Positions 9,213-18,693 of a DNA stretch of 64,000 nucleotides are shown one piece after another; the stretch's first letter is position 1; each line of letters opens with the position of its first letter. The stretch comes from Paraburkholderia sp. NMBU_R16 (lineage in GTDB: Bacteria > Pseudomonadota > Gammaproteobacteria > Burkholderiales > Burkholderiaceae). The notes under the pieces are model-generated. The model was given only the letters and a program-made list of their open reading frames with translations, was not told where the DNA came from and searched no databases. A program made the position numbers and the translations under genes. The stretch is taken from contig NZ_JAAAYE010000002.1 of assembly GCF_013282575.1 (NCBI RefSeq), forward strand, positions 62,001 through 126,000, in the 5' to 3' direction.

Positions 9213-10751
9213 CTACTTGGCCGGAGCCGAGGCCGGTGCGGGCGCGCCGGGTTTGACCGCGACCGGTGCGGAGGCCGACGTGGGGACCTTGCGCTGAGCG
9301 AGGTTGCGCTCGGCGATCGACTTCGACTCCTGCACGGGCTTGCCCTGCAGCTTGTTCAGCGCCTGCTGCAGCATGAAATCGTCAGCCGAGCCGAACTCGA
9401 CGGGCTTGCGCTCGCGATCCTTGGCGCGCTGCTCGGGCGTCTTCTTGTCGTTTTCCTGCTCGAGCTGCTGCAACTGTTGCAGCCGGTCGTTTTCGCGCTG
9501 CTCGTGTTCCTTCTTCTCGTTCGGATCCTGCGTATTGGCAAGGTGGTTCGTGTAGTCGACTTCGCGTGTGACGAAGGCGTCGTCAGGATCGCCGTCCGCA
9601 TATTGATCGACCGGGATGTCTGGGCGAATGCCTTTGTTCTGGATCGAGCGGCCGCTCGGGGTGTAGTAGTACGCCGTCGTGAGACGCAGCGCGGTATCCG
9701 AGGTCAGCGGACGCACGGTCTGCACGGAGCCTTTGCCGAACGTCGTCTTGCCCACGATCATGGCGCGATGCGCATCTTGCAGCGCGCCGGCCACGATCTC
9801 CGACGCGGATGCCGAATAGGCGTTCGTCAACACGATCATCGGCACCGTCTTGAAGATGCCGGGCAGATTCCTGAGCGGATCGGAGTCGAACGACGGCAGC
9901 CGGTAGTTCGCGTAGGTATCGTGATAGACCTGCTTCGAATCGGCAATCTGTCCGTTCGTCGAAACGACGACCGAATCGGGCGGCATGAACGCCCCGGCCA
10001 CGCCCACCGCGCTTTGCAGCAGGCCGCCGCCGTTATTGCGCAGATCGAGGATCAGGCCTTTCAGATTCGGCTGCTCGCGCGCGATGTCGCCGAGCTTGGT
10101 CGCGAGATCGGGCACCGTGCGTTCCTGGAAGCTCGTGATGCGCACGTAGGCATAGCCCGGGGCGACGACCTTCGCCTTCACGCTCTGTACGCGGATGATC
10201 GCGCGCGTGACGGTGACGGGGAAGGTGCGGTCCTCGCTCTTGCGAAACAGCGTCAGCGTGACCTTCGTGCCCGGTTCGCCGCGCATTTGCTTGACGGCCT
10301 GGTCGAGCGTCATGCCGCGCACGGGTTTGTCGTTGATGCGGGTGATCAGATCGCCGGGACGGATGCCGGCGCGAAACGCGGGCGTATCCTCGATCGGCGA
10401 GATCACCTTGATGAGCCCGTCTTCCTGCGAAATCTCGATACCGAGGCCGGCGAAGCGCCCCTTCGTCTGCTCCTGCAGTTCCTGGTAATCGGTCTTGTCG
10501 AGATACGAGGAGTGAGGATCGAGGCTCGAGACCATGCCCTTGATGGCTTCGGTCAGGAGTTTCTTGTCATCGACCGGCACGACATAGTCATGCTTGATCT
10601 GGCCGAACACTTCCGCGAAAAGGCGCAACTGCTCGAGCGGCAGCGGTGTAGAGGTGGCCTGCTGCGCCGCGGCAGAAAATTGCAGGGTTGCGAACACGCC
10701 GGCGGCGAGGCCCGCTGCGATCAGGCCGATATTCTTGAGTTTCGTGCGCAT
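9213..10751 (-). CDS. ctpA: Carboxyl-terminal processing protease (S41 family, CtpA-type)
   Basis: 512 residues with a membrane anchor or signal at about residues 8-28 (IGLIAAGLAAGVFATLQF). A PDZ domain follows (FAGLGIEISQEDG... to DKPVRGMTLDQAVKQMRGEPG), then the S41 protease core. The catalytic Ser lies in TNAYSASASEIV and the Lys in IVGKTTFGKGSVQ. The tail after about residue 430 is charged and Gln/Glu-rich with an Ala/Pro-rich end. It cleaves periplasmic proteins from the C terminus. moeB follows; gpmA lies upstream on the same strand after a 187-base gap that probably holds the ctpA promoter. Confidence 0.93.
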   Translation of the reverse strand: MRTKLKNIGLIAAGLAAGVFATLQFSAAAQQATSTPLPLEQLRLFAEVFGQIKHDYVVPVDDKKLLTEAIKGMVSSLDPHSSYLDKTDYQELQEQTKGRFAGLGIEISQEDGLIKVISPIEDTPAFRAGIRPGDLITRINDKPVRGMTLDQAVKQMRGEPGTKVTLTLFRKSEDRTFPVTVTRAIIRVQSVKAKVVAPGYAYVRITSFQERTVPDLATKLGDIAREQPNLKGLILDLRNNGGGLLQSAVGVAGAFMPPDSVVVSTNGQIADSKQVYHDTYANYRLPSFDSDPLRNLPGIFKTVPMIVLTNAYSASASEIVAGALQDAHRAMIVGKTTFGKGSVQTVRPLTSDTALRLTTAYYYTPSGRSIQNKGIRPDIPVDQYADGDPDDAFVTREVDYTNHLANTQDPNEKKEHEQRENDRLQQLQQLEQENDKKTPEQRAKDRERKPVEFGSADDFMLQQALNKLQGKPVQESKSIAERNLAQRKVPTSASAPVAVKPGAPAPASAPAK

Positions 10752-10938
10752 AGAGTCGGTTGCGTTCGGAAAACGGGTGTAAGCGCCGGTGGCGAAGGAC
10801 GGTCAAGTATAACTGCTGGATCAGCCCGGTGCGGCGGTACTCATGTCTCGGTGTTCGACAGCCGGGGGCAACAAACGCTCCCGGCCCTGCCTGTGCCGTG
10901 CCGCGTTTACCGTGCCGCCCCCGGGTAATCGATGGTGC

Positions 10939-11685
10939 TCAGCCTGCCTTGCCTTGTTTGGCAACGGCGGCTTGCGCCTTGGCGATGGCGTCGGCGTCGC
11001 CGAGATAGTAATGGCGTATCGGCTTGAGGTCATCGTCGAGCTCGTACACGAGCGGCACCCCGTTCGGGATGTTCAGGCCGACGATGTCGGAGTCCGAAAT
11101 ACCGTCGAGATACTTGATGAGCGCGCGCAGCGAGTTGCCGTGCGCCGCGATCAGCACCCTTTTGCCCGCCTTGATGGCTGGGGCGATCGATTCGTTCCAG
11201 ACCGGCAGCACGCGCGCGACGGTGTCTTTCAGGCACTCCGTGAGCGGCAGCGCTTCGCGCGGCACCTTGGCATAGCGCGGATCGTCGTACGAGGCGCGCG
11301 GGTCGGTCGGCTCGAGCGCGGGCGGCGGCGTGTCGTAGCTGCGACGCCAGATCAGCACCTGATCGTCTCCGTACTGAGCGGCCGTTTCCGCCTTGTTCAG
11401 GCCGGCCAGCGCGCCGTAGTGACGCTCGTTCAGGCGCCACGAGTGGACGACGGGCAGGTACATGAGATCCATCTGATCCTGCACGTGCCAGAGCGTACGG
11501 ATCGCACGCTTGAGCACCGAGGTGTAGGCGATGTCGAACCGGTAGCCGGCTTCCCGGAGCAGCCGGCCCGCCTCGTTGGCTTCGCGAATGCCTTGTTCGG
11601 TCAGGTCGACGTCGACCCAGCCGGTGAATCGGTTTTCCTTGTTCCACGTCGATTCGCCGTGGCGGATGAGGACGAGCTTGTGCAT
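10939..11685 (-). CDS. gpmA: 2,3-bisphosphoglycerate-dependent phosphoglycerate mutase
   Basis: 248 residues, full length for dPGM. The catalytic histidine is His9 in [18 protein letters not shown]; the second active-site His is in [16 protein letters not shown]. It interconverts 3- and 2-phosphoglycerate in glycolysis and gluconeogenesis, using 2,3-bisphosphoglycerate as phospho-donor. It is divergent from the rhodanese gene; the 141-base gap must hold both promoters, and a TATAAT on the plus strand is at 11775-11780. Confidence 0.96.
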   Translation of the reverse strand: MHKLVLIRHGESTWNKENRFTGWVDVDLTEQGIREANEAGRLLREAGYRFDIAYTSVLKRAIRTLWHVQDQMDLMYLPVVHSWRLNERHYGALAGLNKAETAAQYGDDQVLIWRRSYDTPPPALEPTDPRASYDDPRYAKVPREALPLTECLKDTVARVLPVWNESIAPAIKAGKRVLIAAHGNSLRALIKYLDGISDSDIVGLNIPNGVPLVYELDDDLKPIRHYYLGDADAIAKAQAAVAKQGKAG

Positions 11686-11826
11686 GAGCGTAAGAGGTCG
11701 GTAGTGAGGAAGCGCCCGATGCGAGGCCGGTGCACCGTCCGAGGAGCACCCGCCATCGCGTCAAGCGGATATTTTATAATGGTCGGATTGCCCGTTTCCT
11801 TTTCTTCCCTTTTTGGCGGATATTTC

Positions 11827-12237
11827 GTGACGTTTCTAACCGATTACACGAACCTCGTGCTCATCGCGGCGCTTGTCGTCTCGGGCGGCCTGCTGCTTTG
11901 GCCGGCGCTTTCGGGTCGTGGCCGCGGCGGCTTGTCCGCGGCCGAGGCGACGCAGCTGATCAATCGGCGCAACGCCGTGATCGTCGATCTGCGTCCAGCC
12001 GCCGACTACGCGGGCGGCCATCTGCCGTCCGCCCGCCATCTCGAGTTCGCGGACCTTCAAGCAAAAATTGGCCAGATCGCCAAGAATAAGGGCAATCCGG
12101 TGTTGCTCGTCTGCCAGAACGGTTTGCAGTCGAACAAGGCCTTGCGCGTCGTGCGCGAGGCCGGCTACGCCGAAGTCCATGTGTTGCAAGGCGGTTTGAA
12201 CGCCTGGCAGCAGGCCGGCATGCCGGTCGTCAAGTAA
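11827..12237 (+). CDS. Membrane-anchored rhodanese-like protein
   Basis: 136 residues from a GTG at 11827, preceded by GGCGGA six bases upstream. An in-frame ATG at 11779 overlaps the TATAAT promoter box and is rejected. One N-terminal membrane helix (about residues 9-27) precedes a single rhodanese domain with the active-site Cys96 in LLVCQNGLQSNKALR. Rhodanese domains carry persulfide sulfur or act as sulfur-relay or redox modules. The next gene, 13 bases on, is a glutaredoxin, so the two form a likely thiol-chemistry pair. This pairing precedes secB and gpsA in many Burkholderiaceae. Confidence 0.88.
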   Translation: MTFLTDYTNLVLIAALVVSGGLLLWPALSGRGRGGLSAAEATQLINRRNAVIVDLRPAADYAGGHLPSARHLEFADLQAKIGQIAKNKGNPVLLVCQNGLQSNKALRVVREAGYAEVHVLQGGLNAWQQAGMPVVK

Positions 12238-12250
12238 AGGAGTGGCAAGC

Positions 12251-12511
12251 GTGAATTCGGTCGTGATGTACAGCACCCAGGTCTGTCCCTATTGCCAGAT
12301 GGCCGAGCGGCTCTTGAAATCGCGCGGCGTCGAGCACATCGAAAAAATCCTCGTCGACCGCGATCCCGCGCGCCGTGAGGAGATGATGGAGCGCACGGGA
12401 CGGCGCACGGTACCGCAGGTGTTCATCGGCGATAAGCATATCGGCGGTTACGACGATCTTGCCGCGCTCGATCGCGCGGGCGGCCTCGTGCCGCTGCTCG
12501 AACCCGCGTGA
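12251..12511 (+). CDS. grxC: Glutaredoxin 3
   Basis: 86 residues from a GTG at 12251, eight bases after AAAGGAG. A GTG at 12242 is in frame but sits inside that ribosome site. The active site is Cys12-Pro-Tyr-Cys15. The glutathione-binding TVPQVFIGDKHIGGYDDL segment (cis-Pro TVP, GG-D) is intact. It reduces disulfides and glutathione mixed disulfides using glutathione, which the gshA-gshB genes at 2995-5330 would supply. Confidence 0.95.
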   Translation: MNSVVMYSTQVCPYCQMAERLLKSRGVEHIEKILVDRDPARREEMMERTGRRTVPQVFIGDKHIGGYDDLAALDRAGGLVPLLEPA

Positions 12512-12653
12512 ACGCCGCCACCGCGTGACGGGCGCCAGCCGCTCACCGCGCCACGGGCGCGCTGAGCGGTCGCCGTGCGCGCTCGCGCGCATACTCAAGG
12601 GTGTGCCTCGGGCTTGTGCTCGACGTCGCGCTCAGCGCCTCATACATTCCCTG

Positions 12654-12678
12654 CTTGGCCGGCGCGCTGCCGGCCAAG
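12654..12678 (+). repeat. Perfect hairpin in the secB leader
   Basis: CTTGGCCGGC (12654-12663), a 5-base loop and GCCGGCCAAG (12669-12678) form a perfect 10-bp stem ending 24 bases before the secB ATG. No T-run follows, so it is not a standard terminator of grxC. It could be an mRNA 5' structure or a protein site. Confidence 0.6.
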
Positions 12679-12702
12679 ATGAATTCATCCATCGGAGCCA
12701 CC

Positions 12703-13170
12703 ATGTCGGACCAGAACAACCAGCCGTTCTTCAACATCCAGCGCGTCTATCTCAAGGATCTGTCGCTCGAGCAGCCGAATTCGCCGGCCATTTTCCTCGA
12801 GCAGGACATGCCGTCGGTGGAGGTCGAGGTCGATGTGAAGGCCGACCGTCTTGCCGAGAGCATCTTCGAGGTCGCGGTGACGGGCACGGTCACGGCGAAA
12901 GTGGCCGAGAAGGTCGCTTTCCTGATCGAAGCCAAGCAGGCCGGCATCTTCGACATCCGCAACATTCCGGCCGATCAGGTCGATCCGCTCGTCGGCATTG
13001 CGTGCCCGACGATCATCTTCCCGTATCTGCGCTCCAATATCGCCGATGCGATCACGCGTGCGGGATTTCCCCCGATCCACCTCGCCGAGATCAACTTCCA
13101 GGCGCTCTACGAGCAGCGTCTCGCGCAGATGGGTGCGCAAAACGAAGCATCGAACGGCGCCACGCACTGA
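12703..13170 (+). CDS. secB: Protein-export chaperone SecB
   Basis: 155 residues from the ATG at 12703 ([21 protein letters not shown]), preceded by CGGAG. The typical SecB core is present: [18 protein letters not shown], the [10 protein letters not shown]-like segment [16 protein letters not shown], and the conserved end [19 protein letters not shown]. SecB is a cytosolic tetramer that keeps precursors unfolded and hands them to SecA. gpsA follows 21 bases downstream, as in many proteobacteria. Confidence 0.97.
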   Translation: MSDQNNQPFFNIQRVYLKDLSLEQPNSPAIFLEQDMPSVEVEVDVKADRLAESIFEVAVTGTVTAKVAEKVAFLIEAKQAGIFDIRNIPADQVDPLVGIACPTIIFPYLRSNIADAITRAGFPPIHLAEINFQALYEQRLAQMGAQNEASNGATH

Positions 13171-13191
13171 GCGGCGAGGGCAGTGCCCGCC

Positions 13192-14211
13192 ATGAAAGTC
13201 GCCGTTCTCGGCGCGGGCGCATGGGGTACGGCGCTCGCCGCGCATCTGGCCGCACGCCACGATACCCTCTTATGGGCGCGCGAGCCCGCGCTCGTGGCCG
13301 AGCTCGCCGCGCGCCGCGAAAATGCGCACTATCTGCAAGGCGTAGCCTTGCCGACTCAGCTGCGCTACGAAGCCGGGCTCGCAACGGCGCTCGAGCATTG
13401 CGGCGCGGAGGATGCGCTGTGCGTCATCGCCACGCCGGTGGCTGGGCTGCGCGCGCTTAGCCGAGCATTGCGCGAGCTTGGCCGCGTTCCCGCGCACTTC
13501 GTCTGGGTCTGCAAAGGGTTCGAAGCCGATACGCAGATGCTGCCGCATCAAGTTGTCGCCTCCGAACTCCCAGGTCACGTCAGCCATGGCGTGCTCTCGG
13601 GGCCGAGCTTCGCGCGCGAAGTCGCGCTGGGATTGCCTGTTGCGTTGACCGTCGCCAGTACCAGTGCGGCTTGCCGCGATCTCACCGTGTCCGCGTTCCA
13701 TCACGGCGCCATGCGCATCTATACGGGCGACGATTTGATCGGTGTGGAAGTCGGTGGCGCGGTGAAGAACGTGCTGGCGATCGCCACCGGCATCTCGGAC
13801 GGTCTCGCGCTCGGCTTGAACGCGCGCGCCGCGCTCATCACGCGTGGGCTCGCCGAAATGTCGCGCCTCGGCGTCGCGCTGGGCGGCAGGCCGGATACGT
13901 TCACGGGGCTCACGGGGCTCGGCGATCTGATTCTCACCGCCACGGGCGATCTTTCACGCAATCGCACGGTCGGGTTGCAACTGGCGGGCGGCCGCTCGCT
14001 CGACGATATTCTCGGCGCACTCGGCCACGTGGCCGAAGGCGTTCGCTGCGCTCAGGCGGTCCTCGGCATCGCGCGCGAGAAAGGCGTCGATATGCCGATC
14101 ACCGAAGCGGTCTGCAGCGTGCTGTTCGATGGCGTCGCGCCGCGTGCAGCCGTCAGCGCCCTGTTGCGCCGCGACGCCCGTGCGGAATCGCACCGGATCG
14201 ATCGTGCGTAG
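13192..14211 (+). CDS. gpsA: Glycerol-3-phosphate dehydrogenase (NAD(P)+)
   Basis: 339 residues, starting [20 protein letters not shown], with the GxGxxG Rossmann motif at residues 7-12. The [18 protein letters not shown] segment contains the catalytic Lys, and the [18 protein letters not shown] segment is conserved. It reduces dihydroxyacetone phosphate to sn-glycerol-3-phosphate for phospholipid synthesis. A GTG at 13183 is closer to the GAGG ribosome site and would add three residues; the ATG at 13192 gives the usual family N terminus. It is probably one transcript with grxC and secB. Confidence 0.96.
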   Translation: MKVAVLGAGAWGTALAAHLAARHDTLLWAREPALVAELAARRENAHYLQGVALPTQLRYEAGLATALEHCGAEDALCVIATPVAGLRALSRALRELGRVPAHFVWVCKGFEADTQMLPHQVVASELPGHVSHGVLSGPSFAREVALGLPVALTVASTSAACRDLTVSAFHHGAMRIYTGDDLIGVEVGGAVKNVLAIATGISDGLALGLNARAALITRGLAEMSRLGVALGGRPDTFTGLTGLGDLILTATGDLSRNRTVGLQLAGGRSLDDILGALGHVAEGVRCAQAVLGIAREKGVDMPITEAVCSVLFDGVAPRAAVSALLRRDARAESHRIDRA

Positions 14212-14226
14212 CGCGGCGCTCGCGCG

Positions 14227-14697
14227 TCACTGACCTCCTTCGAAGCCAGCCTGGCGCCAGGCCTCGAATACCACGATCGCCACCGTATTCGAAAGATTGA
14301 GACTGCGGTTGTTCGGACGCATCGGAAGCCGGACGCGTCGTTCGGCGCCGAAACGATCGAGCAGGGCAGGCGCGAGGCCGCGCGTTTCGGCGCCGAATAC
14401 GAACCAGTCGCCGGGATGAAAGCGGTGTCCATGAAACGGGGTGGCGCCGCGCGTCGTAAATGCGAACATTCGCTCGGGATCGGGCGAGGCGGTGGCGATG
14501 AAGCTCTCCCAGTCACGGTGAACCTGCATCCGTGCGTATTCGTGATAGTCGAGGCCGGCGCGGCGCAGCTTTGCATCGTCGAGCGGAAAACCCAACGGTT
14601 CGATCAAATGCAGCTGTGCGCCCGTGTTGGCGCACAGGCGGATGATATTGCCGGTGTTCGGCGGAATTTCGGGTTCGACGAGAACGACGTTGAACAT
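14227..14697 (-). CDS. trmL: tRNA (cytidine(34)-2'-O)-methyltransferase TrmL
   Basis: 156 residues, typical of the small SPOUT family. It starts MFNVVLVEPEIPPNTGNIIRL. The SAM-binding trefoil-knot motifs are visible as FVFGAETRGLAP and RLPMRPNNRSLNLSNTVAIV. It methylates the 2'-O of the wobble base of tRNA-Leu species. It lies 27 bases downstream of comF on the same strand. Confidence 0.94.
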   Translation of the reverse strand: MFNVVLVEPEIPPNTGNIIRLCANTGAQLHLIEPLGFPLDDAKLRRAGLDYHEYARMQVHRDWESFIATASPDPERMFAFTTRGATPFHGHRFHPGDWFVFGAETRGLAPALLDRFGAERRVRLPMRPNNRSLNLSNTVAIVVFEAWRQAGFEGGQ

Positions 14698-14724
14698 GGT
14701 ATCGGTTGGAGCGTTGGCTCGTAA

Positions 14725-15549
14725 TCAGTCTTTCGCGGTGCGCAGGGCGACGAAATTCGTCACCTCGCGCGCGCCCGCGGTCTTCAGTGTGCGCGCCGCG
14801 GCTTCGAGCGTCGCGCCCGATGTCATCACGTCGTCGACGAGCGCGACGTGCATGCCGCGTACCTCGCGCATCGCGCGGAAGGCGGCGCCCACATTGCGTT
14901 TGCGCGCGTCGAGATCGAGCCGGGACTGCGCGGCCGTGTGGGTCGTGCGCCGCAGCAGCGCCGCATCGGCGGGCACGTTCAGCGCGCGTGCGAGCGGCTT
15001 GGCGATCTCCCAGGCCTGATTGAAACCGCGCTCGACGAGCCGCTCGTGCGCGAGCGGCACCGGCGCGACGAGGTCCGGCCACGCGTCGGGCGCCAGGCGA
15101 TCGACGGCCAGTGCGGCGAGGCCCCGCGCGAATTCCTTCGCTACGAGAAGCCGTCCGCGAAACTTGAGGCCGAGCGCGAGGCGGTCCAGCGGCGGCCGGT
15201 AATCCGCGAGCGCGAGCGTTCTCTCGAAGGGCGGCCGGCGCGTCACGCATGGACTGCAGACGTAGCGGCTCGAGCCATGCGCGCGTGTGCCGCCCAGCGT
15301 GAGCGGCGTGGCGCACAGCAGGCACCGCAGGCGTGGTTCGTTCCAGTATTGCGCGTCGCATCCGCGACACATTGGCTGTTGCGACATATTGACGCATAAC
15401 GCGCCGCACAACACGCACGATTGCGGGAGCGCGCAATGCGCGACACGCAGCGCGACGCGCGCCGCGAACGCAAGCGGCGCGCGCTCGCGGCTCGTGCGTG
15501 CCGCTTGCGCGTAACCGGTGCTCGGCATCGCGCTGCCGGGCTTGCACAT
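14725..15549 (-). CDS. comF: ComF-family phosphoribosyltransferase-like protein
   Basis: 274 residues from the ATG at 15549, behind AGGGGA. A much longer in-frame reading extends upstream but overlaps the divergent methyltransferase. Near the N terminus are zinc-type Cys pairs (CVLC, CRGC, CLLC, CSPC). The C-terminal PRTase fold carries the PRPP loop ALVDDVMTSGATLEAAAR. ComF and its relatives (GntX) take part in DNA uptake or processing of extracellular DNA; the exact chemistry is unknown. Together with comM at the left edge it suggests competence functions, though the two genes are 15 kb apart. Confidence 0.9.
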   Translation of the reverse strand: MCKPGSAMPSTGYAQAARTSRERAPLAFAARVALRVAHCALPQSCVLCGALCVNMSQQPMCRGCDAQYWNEPRLRCLLCATPLTLGGTRAHGSSRYVCSPCVTRRPPFERTLALADYRPPLDRLALGLKFRGRLLVAKEFARGLAALAVDRLAPDAWPDLVAPVPLAHERLVERGFNQAWEIAKPLARALNVPADAALLRRTTHTAAQSRLDLDARKRNVGAAFRAMREVRGMHVALVDDVMTSGATLEAAARTLKTAGAREVTNFVALRTAKD

Positions 15550-15618
15550 GGGCTTTCCCCTCGCTGGACTCGACCGAGCGAGCGAGTATACTTCGGGCTC
15601 TTCGCCAGATCGACCGTC

Positions 15619-16596
15619 ATGTCCCCCACTCCCGCTAAATCTGGCCGTCCGGCCTATGATCCGAGGCTTGCACGGCGAATATTCGATCGCCGCGCAGCGG
15701 CGTTCGGGGACGTTGCATTCCTGCCGCGCGAGATCGCGCAGCGCATGCGCGAGCGGCTCGAGTACATCCGAACGAAGCCGGCGAACGTGCTCGACGCCGG
15801 TTGCGGCACGGGCGACGATCTGCCGGTCTTGCGCGAGCGCTTTCCCGATGCGCCGGTGTTCGGCGTCGATCTGTCCCACGCGATGCTCGCGCGCGCCGTG
15901 CCGCACGCGCTCAGCGATACGAGCTGGCGCCGCCTCTTGCCCGCGCCCCTCGCGCGCGCGCTCGGCAACGCGGGGCCACGCATCGCTCAGGCCGATTTCT
16001 CGGCGTTGCCGTTCGCGGGCGGTGTTTTCGACGTCCTGTGGTCGAACCTCGCACTGCACTGGCATCCCCGTCCCGATCTCGTGCTTCCCGAATGGCAGCG
16101 CGTGCTCAAAGTCGGCGGGCTGCTGATGTTCAGCACGCTCGGGCCTGACACACTGCGCGAGTTGCGCAGTGCCTTCGTCGAAGTGGAGGCCGCGCATGGC
16201 GTGGCAAGCCGGGCTCACGTACTCGATTTCGTCGACATGCACGATCTCGGCGACATGCTCGTCGAGAGCGGCTTCGAAATTCCCGTGATGGATCAGGAGA
16301 CGCTGACCATTACCTATCGGTCGCCCGAGACACTCCTGGCCGACGTGCGCCGTTGGGGCGCCTATCCGTTTGCGCGTGATTGCGGCCAAGCGGGCAGTGC
16401 GCTGGGCGCGCCGGCATCGAAACGGCTTCATCGCGCGCTTGCCGCGGCGCTCGACGCGCGCCGCGGCAAGGACGGCACGATCGCGCTGACATTCGAAGTG
16501 ATATACGGCCACGCCTGGAAGGCGGTGCCGCGTACGACCGCCGAAGGGCACGGTATCGTGCGGATAGAGGACATCGGTCGAAGGCGTCCGGGCTGA
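15619..16596 (+). CDS. BioC-like SAM-dependent methyltransferase
   Basis: 325 residues, starting MSPTPAKSGRPAYDPRLARRIFDRRA. Class I methyltransferase motifs: motif I VLDAGCGTGDDLP, the acidic loop FGVDLSHAMLARA and the post-II segment FDVLWSNLALHWHPRPD. The sequence resembles BioC (malonyl-ACP O-methyltransferase), including the LKVGGLLMFSTLGPDTLRELRSAF region, and such genes are often labelled bioC here. No other biotin gene is adjacent, so the substrate is inferred from resemblance only. It is divergent from comF. Confidence 0.82.
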   Translation: MSPTPAKSGRPAYDPRLARRIFDRRAAAFGDVAFLPREIAQRMRERLEYIRTKPANVLDAGCGTGDDLPVLRERFPDAPVFGVDLSHAMLARAVPHALSDTSWRRLLPAPLARALGNAGPRIAQADFSALPFAGGVFDVLWSNLALHWHPRPDLVLPEWQRVLKVGGLLMFSTLGPDTLRELRSAFVEVEAAHGVASRAHVLDFVDMHDLGDMLVESGFEIPVMDQETLTITYRSPETLLADVRRWGAYPFARDCGQAGSALGAPASKRLHRALAAALDARRGKDGTIALTFEVIYGHAWKAVPRTTAEGHGIVRIEDIGRRRPG

Positions 16597-16676
16597 GTCG
16601 CGGCACCCTCGCGAAGCGCATGTGAAAAGCGCGCAAAGGCTTGCCAGGACTGGGTTGCGGGGCGATAGGCGTTTGC

Positions 16677-16705
16677 TTGTGGATGCCATTGATCGCGCCT
16701 ATAAT
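16677..16705 (+). promoter_or_regulatory. Sigma-70 promoter of the cytochrome oxidase cluster
   Basis: TTGTGG (16677-16682), a 17-base spacer and TATAAT (16700-16705). It lies 87 bases before the DUF2244 gene, the first gene of the oxidase cluster. Confidence 0.65.
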
Positions 16706-16792
16706 GCGTCAGTTTGTCGCCGCGAAGACCCACGATACAAGGCGGCGAGCCCCGGGCGCTCGGTATGCGAGCGGCATGCGCGGGAGGTGGCG

Positions 16793-17269
16793 ATGGCGGT
16801 GCAAGCCCTGCTGACGGATGCGGAGCCGGTCATCGAAGACTGGCTCATGAAGCGAAACTGTTCGGTGTCGCCGAAGCAGTTCGTGTGGTTCTATGTGTCG
16901 CTGACGTTGTGCTCGTCGGCGATTGCGCTGTTGCTGGTCGTGTGCGGTGCATGGCTGGTCCTGCCGTTCACGGGTATCGAGTTGCTGGCGGTGGGCATCG
17001 CGTTCGTGATTTACGCGCGTCATGCGGTCGATTACGAGCGCATCCGGCTTTTCCCGAACCGGCTCGTGATCGAGCAGGTAAGTGCCGAGCGGTTGACGCA
17101 GTTCGAATTCAATCCGCGCTGGGTGCGGGTCGAGCAAGGTGCGTCGCTGCGCGATCCGATCAAGCTCGTATCGCGCGGACAAGCTGTCGTGATCGGGCTG
17201 CATCTCGCGCATCATCGGCGCGCGCAGTTCGCGAACGAGCTGCGCCTGACGCTCAAGCGGTGCGGTTGA
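16793..17269 (+). CDS. DUF2244 membrane protein of the oxidase cluster
   Basis: 158 residues from the ATG at 16793, just after GGGAGGTGG. The family is DUF2244. A hydrophobic hairpin of two membrane helices (about residues 35-75, SLTLCSSAIALLLVVCGAWLV and ITELL-like segment GIELLAVGIAFVIYARHAVDY) is followed by a soluble part with FNPRWVRVEQ. Its function is unknown. It consistently precedes cytochrome c oxidase genes in betaproteobacteria and ends 28 bases before coxB, suggesting an assembly or accessory role. Confidence 0.82.
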   Translation: MAVQALLTDAEPVIEDWLMKRNCSVSPKQFVWFYVSLTLCSSAIALLLVVCGAWLVLPFTGIELLAVGIAFVIYARHAVDYERIRLFPNRLVIEQVSAERLTQFEFNPRWVRVEQGASLRDPIKLVSRGQAVVIGLHLAHHRRAQFANELRLTLKRCG

Positions 17270-17297
17270 AAGAGGTGGCGAAGGGGCGAGGATTTGA

Positions 17298-18641
17298 ATG
17301 GAAATTTTAGCTAAGGAAGCTATGAAAACAATCAAGCGAGCCCTCTGGGGCGTGCTGGCCGCAAGTGGGCTCCTTTTCGCCTCGGGCGCATGGGCGGTCG
17401 GCGACAGCCCGGGCGGTCCAGCCGTCGGCGAGATCAACTTTCAACCGCCCGCCACGAAACTCGCCGAGGAGCTTTACCACCTCCACATGTGGATGTTGGT
17501 GCTTTGTACGGTGATCTTTCTCGGCGTATTCGGCGTGATGTTCTATTCGATCTTCATGCATCGCAAGTCGAAAGGACACAAAGCCGCCAATTTCCACGAA
17601 AGCACCACCGTCGAGATCATCTGGACGATCGTGCCGTTCATCATCGTCGTGCTGATGGCGCTGCCCGCCACACGCACGGTCGTGGCGATGAAGGACACGA
17701 GCAATGCCGACGTCACCGTGAAGGTCACCGGCTACCAGTGGAAGTGGGGCTACGACTACGTCAAGGGTCCTGGCGAAGGCATCAGCTACTTCTCGACGCT
17801 CACGACGCCGCGCAGCGAGGTCAACGGCCAGGCGCCGATCACCGACACCTATTTGCAGGAAGTGGACAATCCGCTCGTCGTGCCCGTCGGCAAGAAGATC
17901 CGGGTGATCACGACCGCCGACGATGTCGTGCACTCGTGGTACGTGCCGGCATTCGGCGTCAAGCAGGATGCCATCCCCGGCTTCGTGCGCGACACCTGGT
18001 TCAAGGCCGAAAAGACCGGAACCTTCCGCGGTTTCTGTACGGAGCTTTGCGGCAAGGAGCACGCCTACATGCCCGTCGTCGTCGTCGTGAAGTCGGATGA
18101 CGATTACGCGAAGTGGGTCGACGAGCAGAAAAAGAAGATGGCCGCCAGCAACGACGACCCGAACAAGACCTATACGCTCGCCGAGCTCAAGGCTCGCGGC
18201 GAAAAAGTCTATACGGCGAACTGCGCGGTCTGCCATCAGCCGACCGGCAAGGGCGCCGGTGTGTTTCCGGCGCTCGACGGCAGCAAGATCGTGAACGGCC
18301 CGATCGCGCAGCATGTGAGCATCGTGCTGAACGGCAAGAACGCCATGCCGAACTGGGGCAAGACGCTCAACGACGTGGAGATCGCTTCGGTCATCACGTT
18401 CGAACGTAACGCCTGGGGCAATCATACGGGCGACATCCTGCAGCCGCGCCAGGTTGCCGATGCGCGCAACGGCAAGCTGCCCGAAGGCGGTGGCGCCCAG
18501 ACGGCCGCGCCCGCAAGCGGCGCGCCGGCCGCAAGCGCGCCGCAGGCAAGTGTCGCCCCTTCGCAGGACAAGCCGGAAGCGGCGGCAGGCAATGCGCGCG
18601 CTCGCGTCGCGGCGCGTGCCGCTGCTGCCCCGGCGGCTTGA
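17298..18641 (+). CDS. coxB: Cytochrome c oxidase subunit II with fused cytochrome c domain (caa3 type)
   Basis: 447 residues. A signal peptide (VLAASGLLFASGAWA) and two membrane helices precede the CuA domain, whose ligands are visible in HSWYVPAFGVKQDAIPG and CTELCGKEHAYM (Cys, Cys, His, Met). A cytochrome c domain follows, with CAVCH heme attachment and Met in NAMPNWG, then an Ala/Pro-rich tail. It takes electrons from cytochrome c or a donor to CuA. Two starts are possible: 17298 (GAGG six bases upstream, used here) and 17322 (MKTIKRALW, AAGGA four bases upstream), which fits the signal peptide better. Confidence 0.95.
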   Translation: MEILAKEAMKTIKRALWGVLAASGLLFASGAWAVGDSPGGPAVGEINFQPPATKLAEELYHLHMWMLVLCTVIFLGVFGVMFYSIFMHRKSKGHKAANFHESTTVEIIWTIVPFIIVVLMALPATRTVVAMKDTSNADVTVKVTGYQWKWGYDYVKGPGEGISYFSTLTTPRSEVNGQAPITDTYLQEVDNPLVVPVGKKIRVITTADDVVHSWYVPAFGVKQDAIPGFVRDTWFKAEKTGTFRGFCTELCGKEHAYMPVVVVVKSDDDYAKWVDEQKKKMAASNDDPNKTYTLAELKARGEKVYTANCAVCHQPTGKGAGVFPALDGSKIVNGPIAQHVSIVLNGKNAMPNWGKTLNDVEIASVITFERNAWGNHTGDILQPRQVADARNGKLPEGGGAQTAAPASGAPAASAPQASVAPSQDKPEAAAGNARARVAARAAAAPAA

Positions 18642-18693
18642 CGTGTCGCTGTGTTCGTCACAGTCGGTGCACTATTCGCTCTAGGAGATTCAC

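Noticed and set aside
10843-11826. A long plus-strand open frame running into the rhodanese gene
   Set aside because: It is antisense to gpmA and has the Arg/Val/His-rich look of a shadow frame; the rhodanese domain begins only after 11827.
15550-16689. A minus-strand extension of comF to over 650 residues
   Set aside because: It lies antisense to the methyltransferase gene; ComF proteins are about 230-280 residues and the ATG at 15549 has a good ribosome site.
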